From positions 310,001 through 374,000 of the forward strand of contig NZ_CATNVD010000001.1 in assembly GCF_951230155.1 (NCBI RefSeq): a stretch of DNA of 64,000 nucleotides. Reading direction: 5' to 3'. The notes below the pieces were generated by a model, which made no database searches, was not told where the DNA came from, and saw only the letters and a list, made by a program, of their open reading frames with translations. This document shows, one piece after another, positions 8,906-18,336 of the stretch. This stretch comes from Parablautia sp. Marseille-Q6255 (GTDB taxonomy: Bacteria; Bacillota; Clostridia; Lachnospirales; Lachnospiraceae). The number at the start of each line of letters is the position of its first letter. Positions within the stretch are counted from its first letter, which is position 1. Both the position numbers and the translations under genes were made by a program.

Positions 8906-11062
8906 TTACACAAGCTCAAAATCAACGGTCTTTGCCGCCTTATCTGCATCTGTCACACGCACGCGGATCGTATCGCCAAGCCGGAAGATGCGGCCTGTAT
9001 CCATCCCGTACATTTCGTAGGACTCCTCCCGGTAATAATATCTGTCATCGTACATGCGCGTGACATGGATCAGTCCCTCTACCGTATTTGGAAGCTCCGC
9101 GTACATGCCATAGGACATAAGGCCTGTAATGACGGCATCGTACTCCTCCCCGATATGGCCCGCCATATACTCTGCCTTTTTCATCTTCACTGTATCACGC
9201 TCCGCCTCATCTGCTCTTCTCTCAGTCCTGCTGCAGTGCTGCGCAATATCAGGCAGGAGCTGCGCATAATGCCCGTTCTTTTCCTGCCCCAGTCTGCCAC
9301 GCAGCACATCCTTGATGATCCGGTGTATCTGCAGATCAGGATAGCGGCGGATCGGCGAAGTAAAATGACAGTAATGCTGCGCTGCAAGTCCGAAATGTCC
9401 GGTATCCTCTGTCGCATACCGCGCCTGCTTCATGGAACGCAGCGTCAGCCTGCTGATCATCAGCTCCTCCGGCGTATCTGCCGTCCTCGCCAGAAGCTTC
9501 TGGAGTTCCTTTGGATGCACCTCATCCGAAATCCCCTTTATGCCATAGCCAAAGCTTGCAATAAAGGCAGCCAGCTGTTCTATCTTTTCACTGTCCGGCG
9601 CTTCGTGTATCCGGTACAAGAACGGAGTCTCCTGCCAGAAGAAATGCTCTGCTACTGTCTCATTGGCACACAGCATAAATTCTTCAATGATCCGCGTCGC
9701 CGTATTGGGCTCCTGCGGCCGTATTTCCAGAGGAACACCGTTTTCATCCAGCACGACCTTTGACTCCGAAAAGTTAAAGTCAATCGCCCCGCGCTTTTTT
9801 CTCTTTTTGCGCAGGATCTGCATCAGACGTTCCATCTCTTCAAGCATCGGGACAACATCTTTGTATTCCTCACGGAGCTGTTTCCCGATCTCATCGGTAC
9901 AGGGCTGCTTTGTACCAGAAAGGATCTCCTTTACCTGTGTGTAGGACAGCCTGTGTCTGACGCAGATCACAGACTCCGTGATTTCGTGGTCGATCACATT
10001 GCCTTTGGCGTCTATTTTCATCAGGCAGCTCATTGCGAGACGATCCACTCCCGCATTCAGAGAACAGATCCCGTTTGACAGCCGGTGCGGCAGCATCGGT
10101 ATCACCCGATCCGCCAGATACACGCTCGTCCCTCTCTGTCTTGCCTCGCAGTCCAGCGCACTGTTTTCCTGCACATAATTCGCCACATCCGCAATGTGCA
10201 CGCCAAGATGGTAATCCGTCCCGTCAAAGGAAAGTGAAACAGCATCGTCCAGATCCTTTGCGTCTTCTCCGTCTATCGTCACCATCGTCATGCTGCGCAG
10301 ATCGCGCCTTCCCTGCCTGTCTGCCTCACTGACGCAGACGGATGTCCTCTCGGCCTGCTTCATCACACGATCCGGAAATTCAAACGGCAGGCTGTACTCA
10401 TAGACGACTGACAAAATGTCTGTCCCCGGATCATTGATATGCCCGATGATCTCTTTGATGCGCCCCTCCGGGCTTTTTCCTTTCTCACCGTAGGAGAGCA
10501 GCTCCACCAGGACCTTATGCCCGTCCATCGCGCCTGCGCTGTTTTCCTGCGCGATAAATATGTCTCTCGTGATGCGCTGATTATCCGGCAGGACAAATCC
10601 GTAATTTTGTGTGCTGCGGCTTTGATACGTGCCGATCAGCTCTTTGATCCCGCGCTCTGTGATCTTTACGACCGTACCCTCCTGCCGTTTTCCCTCCGTC
10701 CTCTGCAGGATCGCTACCTGCACCGTATCCCGGTGCATCGCTCCTCCTGTCTGATCCTCCGGAATAAAAATATCCGACTCGCGCCCATCCACCTCTACAA
10801 AGCCAAAACCGCGCGGATGTGCAATAAAGGTCCCTTCCAGAAACTTTGCGGTTGCCCTGCGATATTTTCCTTTGGCAGTAAGCTCTATCTTTCCTTCTAC
10901 GATCAGAGCATCCAGCACTTCCCGAAGCTCCTCCCGCTGTTCGCGGGGCACACTCAGAAGAATGGCGATCTCTTTGATTTTCATGGGAATATAGTGCTTA
11001 TCACAGATCATGTCATACAGCACTTTTTTCCGTCGTTCTAACTGTTCCTTCTTTTCTGCCAT
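8906..11062 (-). CDS. rnr: ribonuclease R
   Basis: This 3'-5' processive exoribonuclease of the RNB family has 718 residues. Its order is an N-terminal helix-turn-helix region ([20 protein letters not shown]), cold-shock-like domains, the RNB catalytic core ([19 protein letters not shown] with the metal-binding Asp cluster; [14 protein letters not shown]) and a C-terminal S1 domain ([15 protein letters not shown]). It ends soon after S1 and lacks the long basic tail seen in some homologues. GGAGAT before the ATG at residue 16 of the longest frame sets the start. Confidence 0.95.
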   Translation of the reverse strand: MAEKKEQLERRKKVLYDMICDKHYIPMKIKEIAILLSVPREQREELREVLDALIVEGKIELTAKGKYRRATAKFLEGTFIAHPRGFGFVEVDGRESDIFIPEDQTGGAMHRDTVQVAILQRTEGKRQEGTVVKITERGIKELIGTYQSRSTQNYGFVLPDNQRITRDIFIAQENSAGAMDGHKVLVELLSYGEKGKSPEGRIKEIIGHINDPGTDILSVVYEYSLPFEFPDRVMKQAERTSVCVSEADRQGRRDLRSMTMVTIDGEDAKDLDDAVSLSFDGTDYHLGVHIADVANYVQENSALDCEARQRGTSVYLADRVIPMLPHRLSNGICSLNAGVDRLAMSCLMKIDAKGNVIDHEITESVICVRHRLSYTQVKEILSGTKQPCTDEIGKQLREEYKDVVPMLEEMERLMQILRKKRKKRGAIDFNFSESKVVLDENGVPLEIRPQEPNTATRIIEEFMLCANETVAEHFFWQETPFLYRIHEAPDSEKIEQLAAFIASFGYGIKGISDEVHPKELQKLLARTADTPEELMISRLTLRSMKQARYATEDTGHFGLAAQHYCHFTSPIRRYPDLQIHRIIKDVLRGRLGQEKNGHYAQLLPDIAQHCSRTERRADEAERDTVKMKKAEYMAGHIGEEYDAVITGLMSYGMYAELPNTVEGLIHVTRMYDDRYYYREESYEMYGMDTGRIFRLGDTIRVRVTDADKAAKTVDFELV

Positions 11063-11091
11063 AACATCTCCTGTCTTTTTTATAATGCAAA

Positions 11092-11119
11092 GGGACTGCT
11101 GCGCCACCGCATCAGTCCC
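11092..11119 (-). other. intercistronic hairpin between secG and rnr
   Basis: GGGACTG and CAGTCCC pair around a 14-nt loop immediately after secG. The following T-run is weak (TTTGCATT), so it could be a partial terminator or an mRNA-processing hairpin that lowers rnr expression relative to secG. Confidence 0.5.
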
Positions 11120-11126
11120 CTGTCTC

Positions 11127-11354
11127 TTAAAAGTTCAAGTTCAAAATAATGGCAAGCACAATAAACAGAACTGCCAGCCATGTCGTAATCTTAACAAGTC
11201 TGCCTTCCATGGAACGTGACTTGTTCTTTCCCCAATAGGTATCACCTATTCCGCCGATCGCTCCCAGGCCGGCATCCTTCCCCTGCTGAGCCAGAACAAT
11301 ACCTGTCAGTACAATGCAAACTAATAAAAAAACAATCGTTAAAAAGATTCTCAC
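11127..11354 (-). CDS. secG: preprotein translocase subunit SecG
   Basis: The 75-residue protein has two membrane segments (FLTIVFLLVCIVLTGIVLAQ and WLAVLFIVLAIILNL) joined by the Gly-rich loop typical of SecG (GKDAGLGAIGG). It is part of the SecYEG channel in the cytoplasmic membrane. Translation starts at GTG, with AGGAGG about 11 bases upstream. Its own promoter lies in the gap after eno. Confidence 0.93.
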   Translation of the reverse strand: MRIFLTIVFLLVCIVLTGIVLAQQGKDAGLGAIGGIGDTYWGKNKSRSMEGRLVKITTWLAVLFIVLAIILNLNF

Positions 11355-11386
11355 AGCGAACTACACCTCCTATGTCAAACATAATT

Positions 11387-11415
11387 AGTCTATCACAGGA
11401 AATGCCAGATTTCAA
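11387..11415 (-). promoter_or_regulatory. promoter of secG-rnr-smpB
   Basis: Minus strand: TTGAAA, 17-bp spacer, TAGACT, about 35 bp upstream of the secG start. Confidence 0.7.
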
Positions 11416-11462
11416 CTGTTTTTTTCCATTTGGAGAACAATTTAGAGAAAGCGAACCTTTTC

Positions 11463-12767
11463 CTATATCCGGGCAAATGGATTCTCATATACCGCTGCAA
11501 ATCCCACGGCATCCTCGATCCGCAGGAGCTGGTTGTACTTTGCAACGCGCTCTGTCCTGCACGGCGCTCCTGCTTTGATCTGCCCTGCTCCGGTCGCCAC
11601 TGCAATATCCGCGATCATCGTATCCTCCGTCTCTCCTGAACGGTGAGAAAGGATCGTCCGATATCCCTTTTGCTGTGCCAGCCGGATCGCATCGAACGCC
11701 TCTGTCAGCGTCCCGATCTGGTTGACCTTCACCAGTATGGCATTTGCCGCCCCCATCTGGATCCCCTTTTGCAGGCGGCTCTCATTCGTAACGAACAGAT
11801 CGTCACCCACAAGCTGTATTCTGGAACCGAGTCTGCCGGTAAGCTCCTGCCAGCCGCTCCAGTCATTTTCATCCAGTCCGTCCTCTATGGACACGATCGG
11901 AAAACGGCTGCAAAGTTCCTCCAGGTAGCTGATCATCTCACCGGTCGTTCTGGTGATCACTTCACCTTTCATCTGGCTCTCACCCGGAAAACGATAGACA
12001 TGCTCCTGTGCATCGTACAGCTCGCTCGCCGCTACATCCAGAGCGATCACAATATCTTTTCCCGCCGCATATCCGGCTTTTTCCACAGCCTCACAGATCA
12101 GCTGCAGCACTGCCGCCCCGTCCGGCACATCCGGAGCAAAGCCTCCCTCATCTCCCACGCCGGTAGCCATCCCGCGCTCCTTTAAAATAGCTTTCAGCGT
12201 ATGATAAATCTCCGCGCACATCTGAAGGCCATGCGCAAAGCCATCCGCCCCGACCGGCATGATCATAAACTCCTGGATATCCACACAGTTTGCGGCATGC
12301 GCGCCTCCATTAAAAATATTCATCATCGGCACCGGCATCCGGTTGGCATGCATGCCGCCCAGATACCGGAACAGCGGCGTATGCAAAGACTTTGCTGCTG
12401 TAACAGCCGCCGCCATGGATACCCCAAGGATCGCATTCGCTCCGAGCCGTTTCTTGGACGGCGTACCGTCCTCCCGGCAGAGCAGCCGATCAATCGACGC
12501 CTGATCGTATACATTCTCCCCGATCACAGCATCCGCAAGGATCGTATTGACAAAATGGCACGCCTGCTCCACGCCTTTTCCAAGGTAGCGCTTCTGTCCG
12601 TCGCGAAGCTCGACCGCCTCGTACTGACCAGTCGAAGCGCCGGAGGGCACTGCCGCCCTGCCGACGCTTCCATCTTCTGTCATCATCTCTACTTCAACGG
12701 TCGGATTCCCTCTGGAATCCAGTATCTCTCTCGCATAAACATCCGTAATCGGCATATAATTGCACAT
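11463..12767 (-). CDS. eno: enolase (phosphopyruvate hydratase)
   Basis: The 434-residue glycolytic enzyme converts 2-phosphoglycerate to phosphoenolpyruvate. Its N-terminal domain starts [15 protein letters not shown], the substrate loop is SGASTG, and the metal and catalytic residues are in [23 protein letters not shown] and [22 protein letters not shown] forms the C-terminal active-site strand. AGGAGG nine bases upstream supports the ATG. gpmI, the preceding step, lies 6 kb away in this window. Confidence 0.96.
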   Translation of the reverse strand: MCNYMPITDVYAREILDSRGNPTVEVEMMTEDGSVGRAAVPSGASTGQYEAVELRDGQKRYLGKGVEQACHFVNTILADAVIGENVYDQASIDRLLCREDGTPSKKRLGANAILGVSMAAAVTAAKSLHTPLFRYLGGMHANRMPVPMMNIFNGGAHAANCVDIQEFMIMPVGADGFAHGLQMCAEIYHTLKAILKERGMATGVGDEGGFAPDVPDGAAVLQLICEAVEKAGYAAGKDIVIALDVAASELYDAQEHVYRFPGESQMKGEVITRTTGEMISYLEELCSRFPIVSIEDGLDENDWSGWQELTGRLGSRIQLVGDDLFVTNESRLQKGIQMGAANAILVKVNQIGTLTEAFDAIRLAQQKGYRTILSHRSGETEDTMIADIAVATGAGQIKAGAPCRTERVAKYNQLLRIEDAVGFAAVYENPFARI

Positions 12768-12800
12768 ATTGTAAAACCTCCTGTATCCCTCTTTCGATCA

Positions 12801-12847
12801 CAGCTGCTTTATACATCCAACGCACCGTATTCTGTATCAAACAGCTG
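12801..12847 (-). repeat. imperfect inverted repeat upstream of eno
   Basis: CAGCTGCTTTATAC and GTATCAAACAGCTG form a 14-bp stem with two mismatches and a 19-nt loop in the gap between the Big2 gene end and eno. It could be a weak terminator for the Big2 genes or a leader structure for eno. There is no clear T-run. Confidence 0.4.
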
Positions 12848-12877
12848 CATCCGGTTTACAATAGTGTATCCATTTTC

Positions 12878-14350
12878 TTATCGAACAATACGGATAATAT
12901 AGCCGACTTTCCAGTTATTCATATCTACTGACGGCACAGGACCAAAGGAATTATAAATAAAAATATTTTTATTTGTCACTTCATTATGTCCGCCGTCATT
13001 TTTAATATCTTCCTCGATCACAGCCTCCGGCACTCCTGCTGCGATCAGCTCCTTCTTGGTCACGCCAGACTGACCGTCTCCGCTTCTTCCTGCATCGTAC
13101 CAGACATCTCTGCCTGAGGCGTCCTTTCCGGCATAAACATTCGTATGCGTCATCCCATGCCATGTACAGATGTCACCCGGAAGCAGGAGACCCTCCGCCA
13201 AAAGCTGCGCAGGACTCTTATGCACCTCTATGATCCGGCAGCTCTGCCTGAGCGTATTCTCCACTCCGCTGTTAAAGTGAATGCCTCCGTCTGTTCCCCA
13301 GAAATTCTGCTTTTCTCCGAGGCGTCCCATCTCGCGCAGCGCCATACGCACCATAAGGGCACAATTGTTGTACGTGATGCCGCGTGTATTCATCGTTGCC
13401 TTTGCCTGCGCCCATGTATATGGCGTCAGCTTGCTGCTGTTCGAATATGCCACATATTTTCCCGACGCCCGCGCTGCTTTTAATTCCTGTGAATACCGCT
13501 CCAGGATACCCAGAAACTGGTACGCCGCTGCAGAAGGTGACGTCTCGGACTTCACAACGCGCACCGTGCAGTACGCATACTGCGTCCCCTGTGTATTTGC
13601 CGCCACGATCATCGCAGTCCCTTCATTCACACCGATCACAGTACCGTTGCGCGTCACAGTCGCCACAAGGCTGTTCGAAGTCCCCCACACAACACTCCCG
13701 ACTGCTCCCGATACAGAAAGTGTACGGCTGTCTCCCTCAAGAAGCTCCATCGACGACGGATTCATGCCTAGCTGTGGAACGGCTGTTCCCGAATCTGTCA
13801 TGACAAGGCAGGACCCCTTCACGCCGCTTCCATCCTTTGCAGACGCTGTGATCACCGCATTGCCTACGCCGACTGCCTTTACTCTGCCTTTTGATGAGAC
13901 AGTAGCTACAGACGGATTGCTGCTCGACCACACAAGGCCTTTATTATCCGCGCTCTTTGGTCCTACAGTCGCCTTGAGCGAGTATTTTTTGCCGGTCTTT
14001 AAGGATATGCTCGTTCTGTTCAGGCGGATTTTTGTCACCGGCTGCTTTACTGTGACCCTGCAGCGGTATGACCTTCCGTTCACCTTTGCCGTGATTACCG
14101 CTGTCCCCTTCTTTCTGGCCCTGACCACGCCCTGCTTATTTACCGTTGCCACCTGTTTTTTTGAACTGCTCCATTTTACTTTCTTCTTTGTCCGTTTCAT
14201 TTTAAGTGTGGTGGAGGAGCCCTTCAAAAGCGTCACGCTCGTTTTATTAAGCCGTGGTTTTGCCGCCTTCGCCTGAACTGGCATCGCCAGAAGCAAAACT
14301 GCCAGCAAAACCAGAAGCCTCCCCCGCCATCTCTTTTTTTCTGTTTTCAT
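12878..14350 (-). CDS. secreted Big2 (Ig-like) protein with C-terminal NlpC/P60-like domain
   Basis: A signal peptide (LLVLLAVLLLAMPVQAKA) leads into three Big2 immunoglobulin-like repeats, recognised by SSSNPSVATVSSKGRVKAV and similar WxSSxxxVATV cores. The C-terminal ~200 residues resemble a papain-like NlpC/P60 or CHAP fold, with a candidate nucleophile Cys in NNCALMVRMALREMG and a candidate His in LLPGDICTWHGMTHTNVYAG. A role as a cell-wall amidase or endopeptidase is inferred. AGAGGGCG supports the ATG at residue 9 of the longest frame. The gene follows a paralogue after 34 bp, so the two are probably one operon. Confidence 0.75.
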   Translation of the reverse strand: MKTEKKRWRGRLLVLLAVLLLAMPVQAKAAKPRLNKTSVTLLKGSSTTLKMKRTKKKVKWSSSKKQVATVNKQGVVRARKKGTAVITAKVNGRSYRCRVTVKQPVTKIRLNRTSISLKTGKKYSLKATVGPKSADNKGLVWSSSNPSVATVSSKGRVKAVGVGNAVITASAKDGSGVKGSCLVMTDSGTAVPQLGMNPSSMELLEGDSRTLSVSGAVGSVVWGTSNSLVATVTRNGTVIGVNEGTAMIVAANTQGTQYAYCTVRVVKSETSPSAAAYQFLGILERYSQELKAARASGKYVAYSNSSKLTPYTWAQAKATMNTRGITYNNCALMVRMALREMGRLGEKQNFWGTDGGIHFNSGVENTLRQSCRIIEVHKSPAQLLAEGLLLPGDICTWHGMTHTNVYAGKDASGRDVWYDAGRSGDGQSGVTKKELIAAGVPEAVIEEDIKNDGGHNEVTNKNIFIYNSFGPVPSVDMNNWKVGYIIRIVR

Positions 14351-14384
14351 CGCTGTCGCCCTCTTCACTGTCACACGCTTATTG

Positions 14385-15773
14385 TTATCTCAGTCTTATA
14401 ATATGTCCGATCGTCGTGCCTGACATATTGACTGCCGCCGCAGGTCCAAAGGAGGTAAAGCTTCCCGCACTCTTATTGTAATTCACTCCGCGCCCGGCGT
14501 CATACCACAATCCGTTCCCTGCATATATGTTTGTATGCTGATACTCCACATAAGTACAAATATCTCCCGGAAGAAGATTTCCCTCTTTTAAAAGCTGATT
14601 TGGCGTCTTGTATACCGGGATAATATCGCAGTGCCGCAGCAGCTGCTCTTTTACATTCCCACGGTACTCGATCCCGCCTCCGATCAGCCCCCAGAAATTT
14701 GTGGAGTCAATGATCCCCATATCCCGCAGCCCCCAGCGTGCCAGAAGCGCACAGTTGCATTTCGGATTCTTTTTCTTTGCCTGCTTCCAGGTAGACGCAA
14801 CGCCACTGTTCGCATAGCCCCAGTGTCTTCCCTGCGCGTAGTCCCGCTCTACCTGATCAGAATATTTCTGCAGCAGCGAAAGGAACTGTGCTGCCTTTGG
14901 AGATGCGCCGGACGGCGGCGTCACCTGCGGCTCCTGCGGTGTCTGCTCTTCTTCGGAGGAATCTCCCTGGGAAGCCTCCTTTACTGTCACTTTGCAGTAT
15001 ACCGTCTGCCTGTTGTCTGCACGATAGGCAGCAATGGATGCCGTACCTTTTCCTACTGCCCTCACCGTACCATTTCCGGATACTGTGGCAACCGCCTTAT
15101 TGGAGCTTCCCCATGCAACGGGCATGCCTGCACTCCCTTTGACTCTCAGTCGGATACTCTGCCCCTCCTCCAGTGTCACAGAGGTCTTTTTCATCTTCAT
15201 AGAAACAGAGGTCACAGTGATCCGGCAGGATGCCTTCGCCCCGCTTCCGTCTTTTGCCCGTGCAGTCACTACCGCAGTCCCGCTTCTTTTTCCCTTCACA
15301 TTGCCCTGCGTGTCTACAGAAGCAACATCCGGATTGCTGCTTGACCAGACAAGCGTTTTGTCTGAAGCATTTGACGGCTTCACAGATGCCTGGAGCATCG
15401 CAGTCTTTCCCTGCTTTACTACGAGGACAGAATGGTTCAGCGACAGCTTTGTCACAGGCTGCTTTACCTTTACCCTGCACTGGTACACATCCTCCCCGAC
15501 CTGTGCCGTGATCACGGTCTTCCCTTTTTTTCTTGTCTTTACAAGTCCCTTTTTATTTACAGTCGCCACGCTGCTCTTTGAACTGCTCCACTTCACTTCT
15601 CCCTCTACTCCGGGGAGGAGCAGACGATAGCGCTCTCCGTTTTGCGCCGTGATCTTTTTCTTTACTGTCATATTTACCTTCTCCGCCGCACTTGCAGAAA
15701 GCGGCAGAGAAAGCAATGTGATCGCCAAAAATAAAACTATGCGATACATCCAGATTTTCTTTTCCGTCTTCAT
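14385..15773 (-). CDS. secreted Big2 (Ig-like) protein with C-terminal NlpC/P60-like domain, paralogue
   Basis: Same architecture as the next gene downstream: signal peptide (IVLFLAITLLSLPLSASAA), three Big2 repeats (WSSSNPDVASVDTQGNVKG), an acidic Pro-rich linker (DSSEEEQTPQEPQVTPPSG) and an NlpC/P60-like domain with candidate Cys in CNCALLARWGLRDMG and candidate His in LLPGDICTYVEYQHTNIYAG. The pair clearly arose by tandem duplication followed by divergence in the linker and catalytic domain. AAAGGAG lies about 12 bases upstream of the ATG. Confidence 0.75.
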   Translation of the reverse strand: MKTEKKIWMYRIVLFLAITLLSLPLSASAAEKVNMTVKKKITAQNGERYRLLLPGVEGEVKWSSSKSSVATVNKKGLVKTRKKGKTVITAQVGEDVYQCRVKVKQPVTKLSLNHSVLVVKQGKTAMLQASVKPSNASDKTLVWSSSNPDVASVDTQGNVKGKRSGTAVVTARAKDGSGAKASCRITVTSVSMKMKKTSVTLEEGQSIRLRVKGSAGMPVAWGSSNKAVATVSGNGTVRAVGKGTASIAAYRADNRQTVYCKVTVKEASQGDSSEEEQTPQEPQVTPPSGASPKAAQFLSLLQKYSDQVERDYAQGRHWGYANSGVASTWKQAKKKNPKCNCALLARWGLRDMGIIDSTNFWGLIGGGIEYRGNVKEQLLRHCDIIPVYKTPNQLLKEGNLLPGDICTYVEYQHTNIYAGNGLWYDAGRGVNYNKSAGSFTSFGPAAAVNMSGTTIGHIIRLR

Positions 15774-15819
15774 AGATGATGCCTTCTCCTTTCAATTCCA
15801 ACTTATCCAGCTTATTTTC

Positions 15820-15848
15820 ATTATACACATATTTACCATATTTACAAA
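15820..15848 (-). promoter_or_regulatory. promoter of the Big2 gene pair
   Basis: Minus strand: TTTGTA, 17-bp spacer, TATAAT, about 45 bp upstream of the first Big2 gene. Confidence 0.6.
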
Positions 15849-15926
15849 TAGTTTTTTACAATTTTATTAAATTTATTTCTTACTTTTAAATAATTCATTA
15901 CGTCCATCCACAGGACTTTTCTGTAT

Positions 15927-15984
15927 CAAAAAAGCTGCCCCAAGAGATACGCTCTTTTGCATATCTCCTGCTGCAGCTTCTTTT
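15927..15984 (-). terminator. terminator of the HtrA-like gene
   Basis: On the minus strand AAGCTGC pairs with GCAGCTT, with an inner GAGATA/TATCTC stem, followed by a TTTTTT run. Confidence 0.7.
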
Positions 15985-16026
15985 GCAGATATCTCTGCCT
16001 GTTCTGGAACTTTTTCAGAGGGAAGC

Positions 16027-17796
16027 TCAGAATCCCTCATGATGATTGAAGTAATAATACGGAAATCTGCGGAAGCCCTCCGGCATGGAAGGAAGCTCTT
16101 CGCGACGCTCCTCCTGCATCTGCGCATCCAGCTCTGTCTCATCCTCCTGCGGCTCTGACTCCTGCGCCTCTGATTTTTCCTGTGCTGCGGACTCCTCGCC
16201 TTCCTGCAGTGTGACCTCTGCCTCTCTGCTCTCATAGGAACCATTATTAGCCGTCTGGAGCTCTACCGTCACCGTCTCGCCCACTGCATAGTAGCTGATC
16301 TTATCGATCAGATCGTCGGAGCTGGTCACCGCTTCTCCGTCAAACCGGGTGATAATATCTCCCTTGCGGATGCCTGCCTTATCCGCAGCAGAGCCTTCTG
16401 CTACTTCATAGACAAATGCGCCCTCCGGCATATCATAGAGATCCTTCGCGTCCTCATTTACATTCACAACTGTAGCGCCAAGATATCCGCGCTGTGTATT
16501 TTCCATTTTATCGCGGGTTTCTTTGTTCGCCAGACGCTCCAGTACCGGTATCGCAGTATCGATCGGCACAGCATAGCCCATGCCTCCGTCCTCATATGCC
16601 ACGCTGATGCCGATGACCTCGCCCTGCGTATTGAGCACGGCACCGCCTATACTGCTGTAACGCATCGGCGCATCGATCAGAAAGGTATCCGTATCTACAT
16701 CGCCGGATTCAAAGGACCGATCCAGCGCACTGACAATACCGGTTGTGACATTGCAGCCATAATCCGGCTCATGTCCGATCGCAAGAACCGGCTGTCCCGT
16801 CTTCAGATCCTCTGACTCTCCAAGGCTCGCGATCCTGATCTGCTCATAAACATCCTCCGGAATATCAGCAAGCGATACGGCAACCACTGCGAGTGCATCA
16901 CTATTATCCACTCCCTTTATCTTCGCCGGAATCCCCTTTGCATCCTTTTCATCCTTATCTGCTGCAAACCATACCTCCAGATCCACTGCGTCTGCTGCGA
17001 TGGAACTGTTTGTCGCGATCAGGAGCTCCTCTTCATTCTGAGCAATGACAATACCCGAAGTCAGCTCTGTCACATCCGGTACCGTGTCCTGCGGCAGATA
17101 TCCTTCCATGTTAAGGCTGCCGTACGGATCTAACATATAGCCGCCTTCCTGAGCATACGCATCTTCTCCTGATTCCTGCTCCACGGTATTTCGGATCAGG
17201 ACGATCGAAGACTGCACCTTCTCAACGACCTCCGAAACGTCCGTAGCCACTACAGAGCCTTCGCCGGTCTCTACAGACTCCATCTTTGCGTATGACTCCT
17301 CGTCATCCTTTTTATCTTCTTTATCGGATTTCTTATCATCATCCTTTTTATCCGATTTTTCATCTTTCTTGTCGGATTTCTCATCGTCATCCTTTTTATC
17401 CGATTTTTCATCCTCCTTATCGGATTTCTCATCGTCATCCTTTTTATCCGATTTTTCATCCTCCTTATCGGATTTCTTATCGTCCTCTTTCTTGTCTGAC
17501 TTCTTATCCGACTTCTCGTCCGCATCATCCTTCTTATCCGATTTTTTATCTTTCTCTTTTTTGTCGGATTTTTCTGTCTCTTCTTCCTCTGCAGTTTTGA
17601 GGGTGATCCGTTCCTCTTCTTCCTCATCTGCAGTCTTCATCGTGATCCGCTGCTCTTCCTGTGCATAGGCGATATCAGCGCCAGCCCCTGCGCCCGCCGC
17701 CGTACCTGCCAGAAATACACTTGCCATAGCGATCACACCATAACGCTTCCATGCATTCCATTTACGGTCTTTGCTCTTTTTATTCTGATCAGACAT
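16027..17796 (-). CDS. HtrA/DegP-like pseudoprotease with PDZ domain and Lys-Asp repeat linker
   Basis: The order is a short cytosolic n-region, one membrane anchor (YGVIAMASVFLAGTAAGAGA), a ~100-residue linker of near-identical EKSDKKDD/EDEKSDKK units, a trypsin-fold domain and a PDZ domain (GAFVYEVAEGSAADKAGIRK). Compared with DegP, the His in TNNHVV is Ser here (ATNSSI) and the nucleophile in GNSGGA is Ile (YSSIGGA); the Asp is kept (NSDALAVV). TGIVSALDRS and GEVIGI align well, so the loss is not an alignment artefact. A proteolytic role is unlikely; scaffolding or sensing at the envelope is inferred. GGAGG sits eight bases before the ATG. The tail is acidic (EKSEAQESEPQEDETELD). Confidence 0.82.
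   Translation of the reverse strand: MSDQNKKSKDRKWNAWKRYGVIAMASVFLAGTAAGAGAGADIAYAQEEQRITMKTADEEEEERITLKTAEEEETEKSDKKEKDKKSDKKDDADEKSDKKSDKKEDDKKSDKEDEKSDKKDDDEKSDKEDEKSDKKDDDEKSDKKDEKSDKKDDDKKSDKEDKKDDEESYAKMESVETGEGSVVATDVSEVVEKVQSSIVLIRNTVEQESGEDAYAQEGGYMLDPYGSLNMEGYLPQDTVPDVTELTSGIVIAQNEEELLIATNSSIAADAVDLEVWFAADKDEKDAKGIPAKIKGVDNSDALAVVAVSLADIPEDVYEQIRIASLGESEDLKTGQPVLAIGHEPDYGCNVTTGIVSALDRSFESGDVDTDTFLIDAPMRYSSIGGAVLNTQGEVIGISVAYEDGGMGYAVPIDTAIPVLERLANKETRDKMENTQRGYLGATVVNVNEDAKDLYDMPEGAFVYEVAEGSAADKAGIRKGDIITRFDGEAVTSSDDLIDKISYYAVGETVTVELQTANNGSYESREAEVTLQEGEESAAQEKSEAQESEPQEDETELDAQMQEERREELPSMPEGFRRFPYYYFNHHEGF
17286..17560 (-). repeat. in-frame tandem repeat encoding the Lys-Asp-Ser linker
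   Basis: Units of about 24-48 bp rich in TCATC, TTTATC and GGATTT (plus strand) recur. On the minus strand they encode KKDDDEKSDK-type repeats inside the HtrA-like gene. Copy number probably varies between strains through slippage. Confidence 0.75.
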
Positions 17797-17865
17797 TGCT
17801 GCATCCTCCTTTTATACCTTGATGATTTTCTTCAATATACCGAATGAATGTGTCAAAAATGTGAA

Positions 17866-17919
17866 AAATACTGCAAAACTATTTTTCTGGAAGATCTATA
17901 CTTTCAGACAGTTTTGCAG
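17866..17919 (-). terminator. terminator of the MNT-HEPN pair
   Basis: CTGCAAAACT pairs with AGTTTTGCAG around a long loop, followed on the minus strand by TATTTTTC. Confidence 0.65.
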
Positions 17920-17946
17920 CCTTTTACATGCCGTCACACCGCTTTA

Positions 17947-18336
17947 TCATGACGCGAGTACGGATTTTCCCCATTTTATGATTTCATCCGCCATTTTCAA
18001 AGCGTCTCTGACATGATGTTCCTCTAAAAATAATTCGCTAGGATACCGCACAGCAACACCATACGGTGTCAGCTCATCTGCATAATCATAAAGTTCATCT
18101 CGCACAGACACCTGATTTTTTATTTGATTCATCAAAAATGATAAATCATGTGATTTTGGCATCCCTCCCCTGGAACCACTTGCTATAATAATTCCCTTCA
18201 TTATTTTTTCTGCCGATTGCTGACAATGATAACAAATAATCTCATACGGTTTGGGGTAATATGTTTCATACAAATGCTTTGCTACCCCATAGTCCATTTC
18301 TGCCATATCAACCCACTTTTTTATTTCCTGATTCAT
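17947..18336 (-). CDS. HEPN-domain protein (toxin partner of MNT)
   Basis: The 129-residue helical protein fits the HEPN family (WVDMAEMDYGVAKHLYE, CYHCQQSAEKIMKG, AVRYPSE near the C-terminus). HEPN proteins paired with an MNT nucleotidyltransferase act as RNase-type toxins or related elements, and the MNT partner blocks them by adding nucleotides. The classical RX4-6H catalytic motif is not obvious here, so activity is uncertain. AAAGGAG supports the ATG at residue 11 of the longest frame. It overlaps the end of the MNT gene by 29 bp, and the pair is AT-richer than its neighbours. Confidence 0.75.
   Translation of the reverse strand: MNQEIKKWVDMAEMDYGVAKHLYETYYPKPYEIICYHCQQSAEKIMKGIIIASGSRGGMPKSHDLSFLMNQIKNQVSVRDELYDYADELTPYGVAVRYPSELFLEEHHVRDALKMADEIIKWGKSVLAS

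Noticed and set aside
8861-9763. 300-codon plus-strand frame across rnr
   Set aside because: Antisense shadow of ribonuclease R with no start signals.
11355-11462. Small gene between eno and secG
   Set aside because: No frame with a ribosome site; the gap is accounted for by the secG promoter.
13281-14276. 331-codon plus-strand frame across the first Big2 gene
   Set aside because: It is antisense to the Big2 repeats; the apparent regularity comes from those repeats.
17286-17560. CRISPR-like array
   Set aside because: The repeats are in frame inside a gene, lack unique spacers, and no cas genes are present.
17271-17668. Low-complexity frames (MRMTPRHPFYLL-like and SSSSFLSDFSS-like) at the repeat linker
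   Set aside because: They are other-frame readings of the Lys-Asp repeat in the HtrA-like gene.
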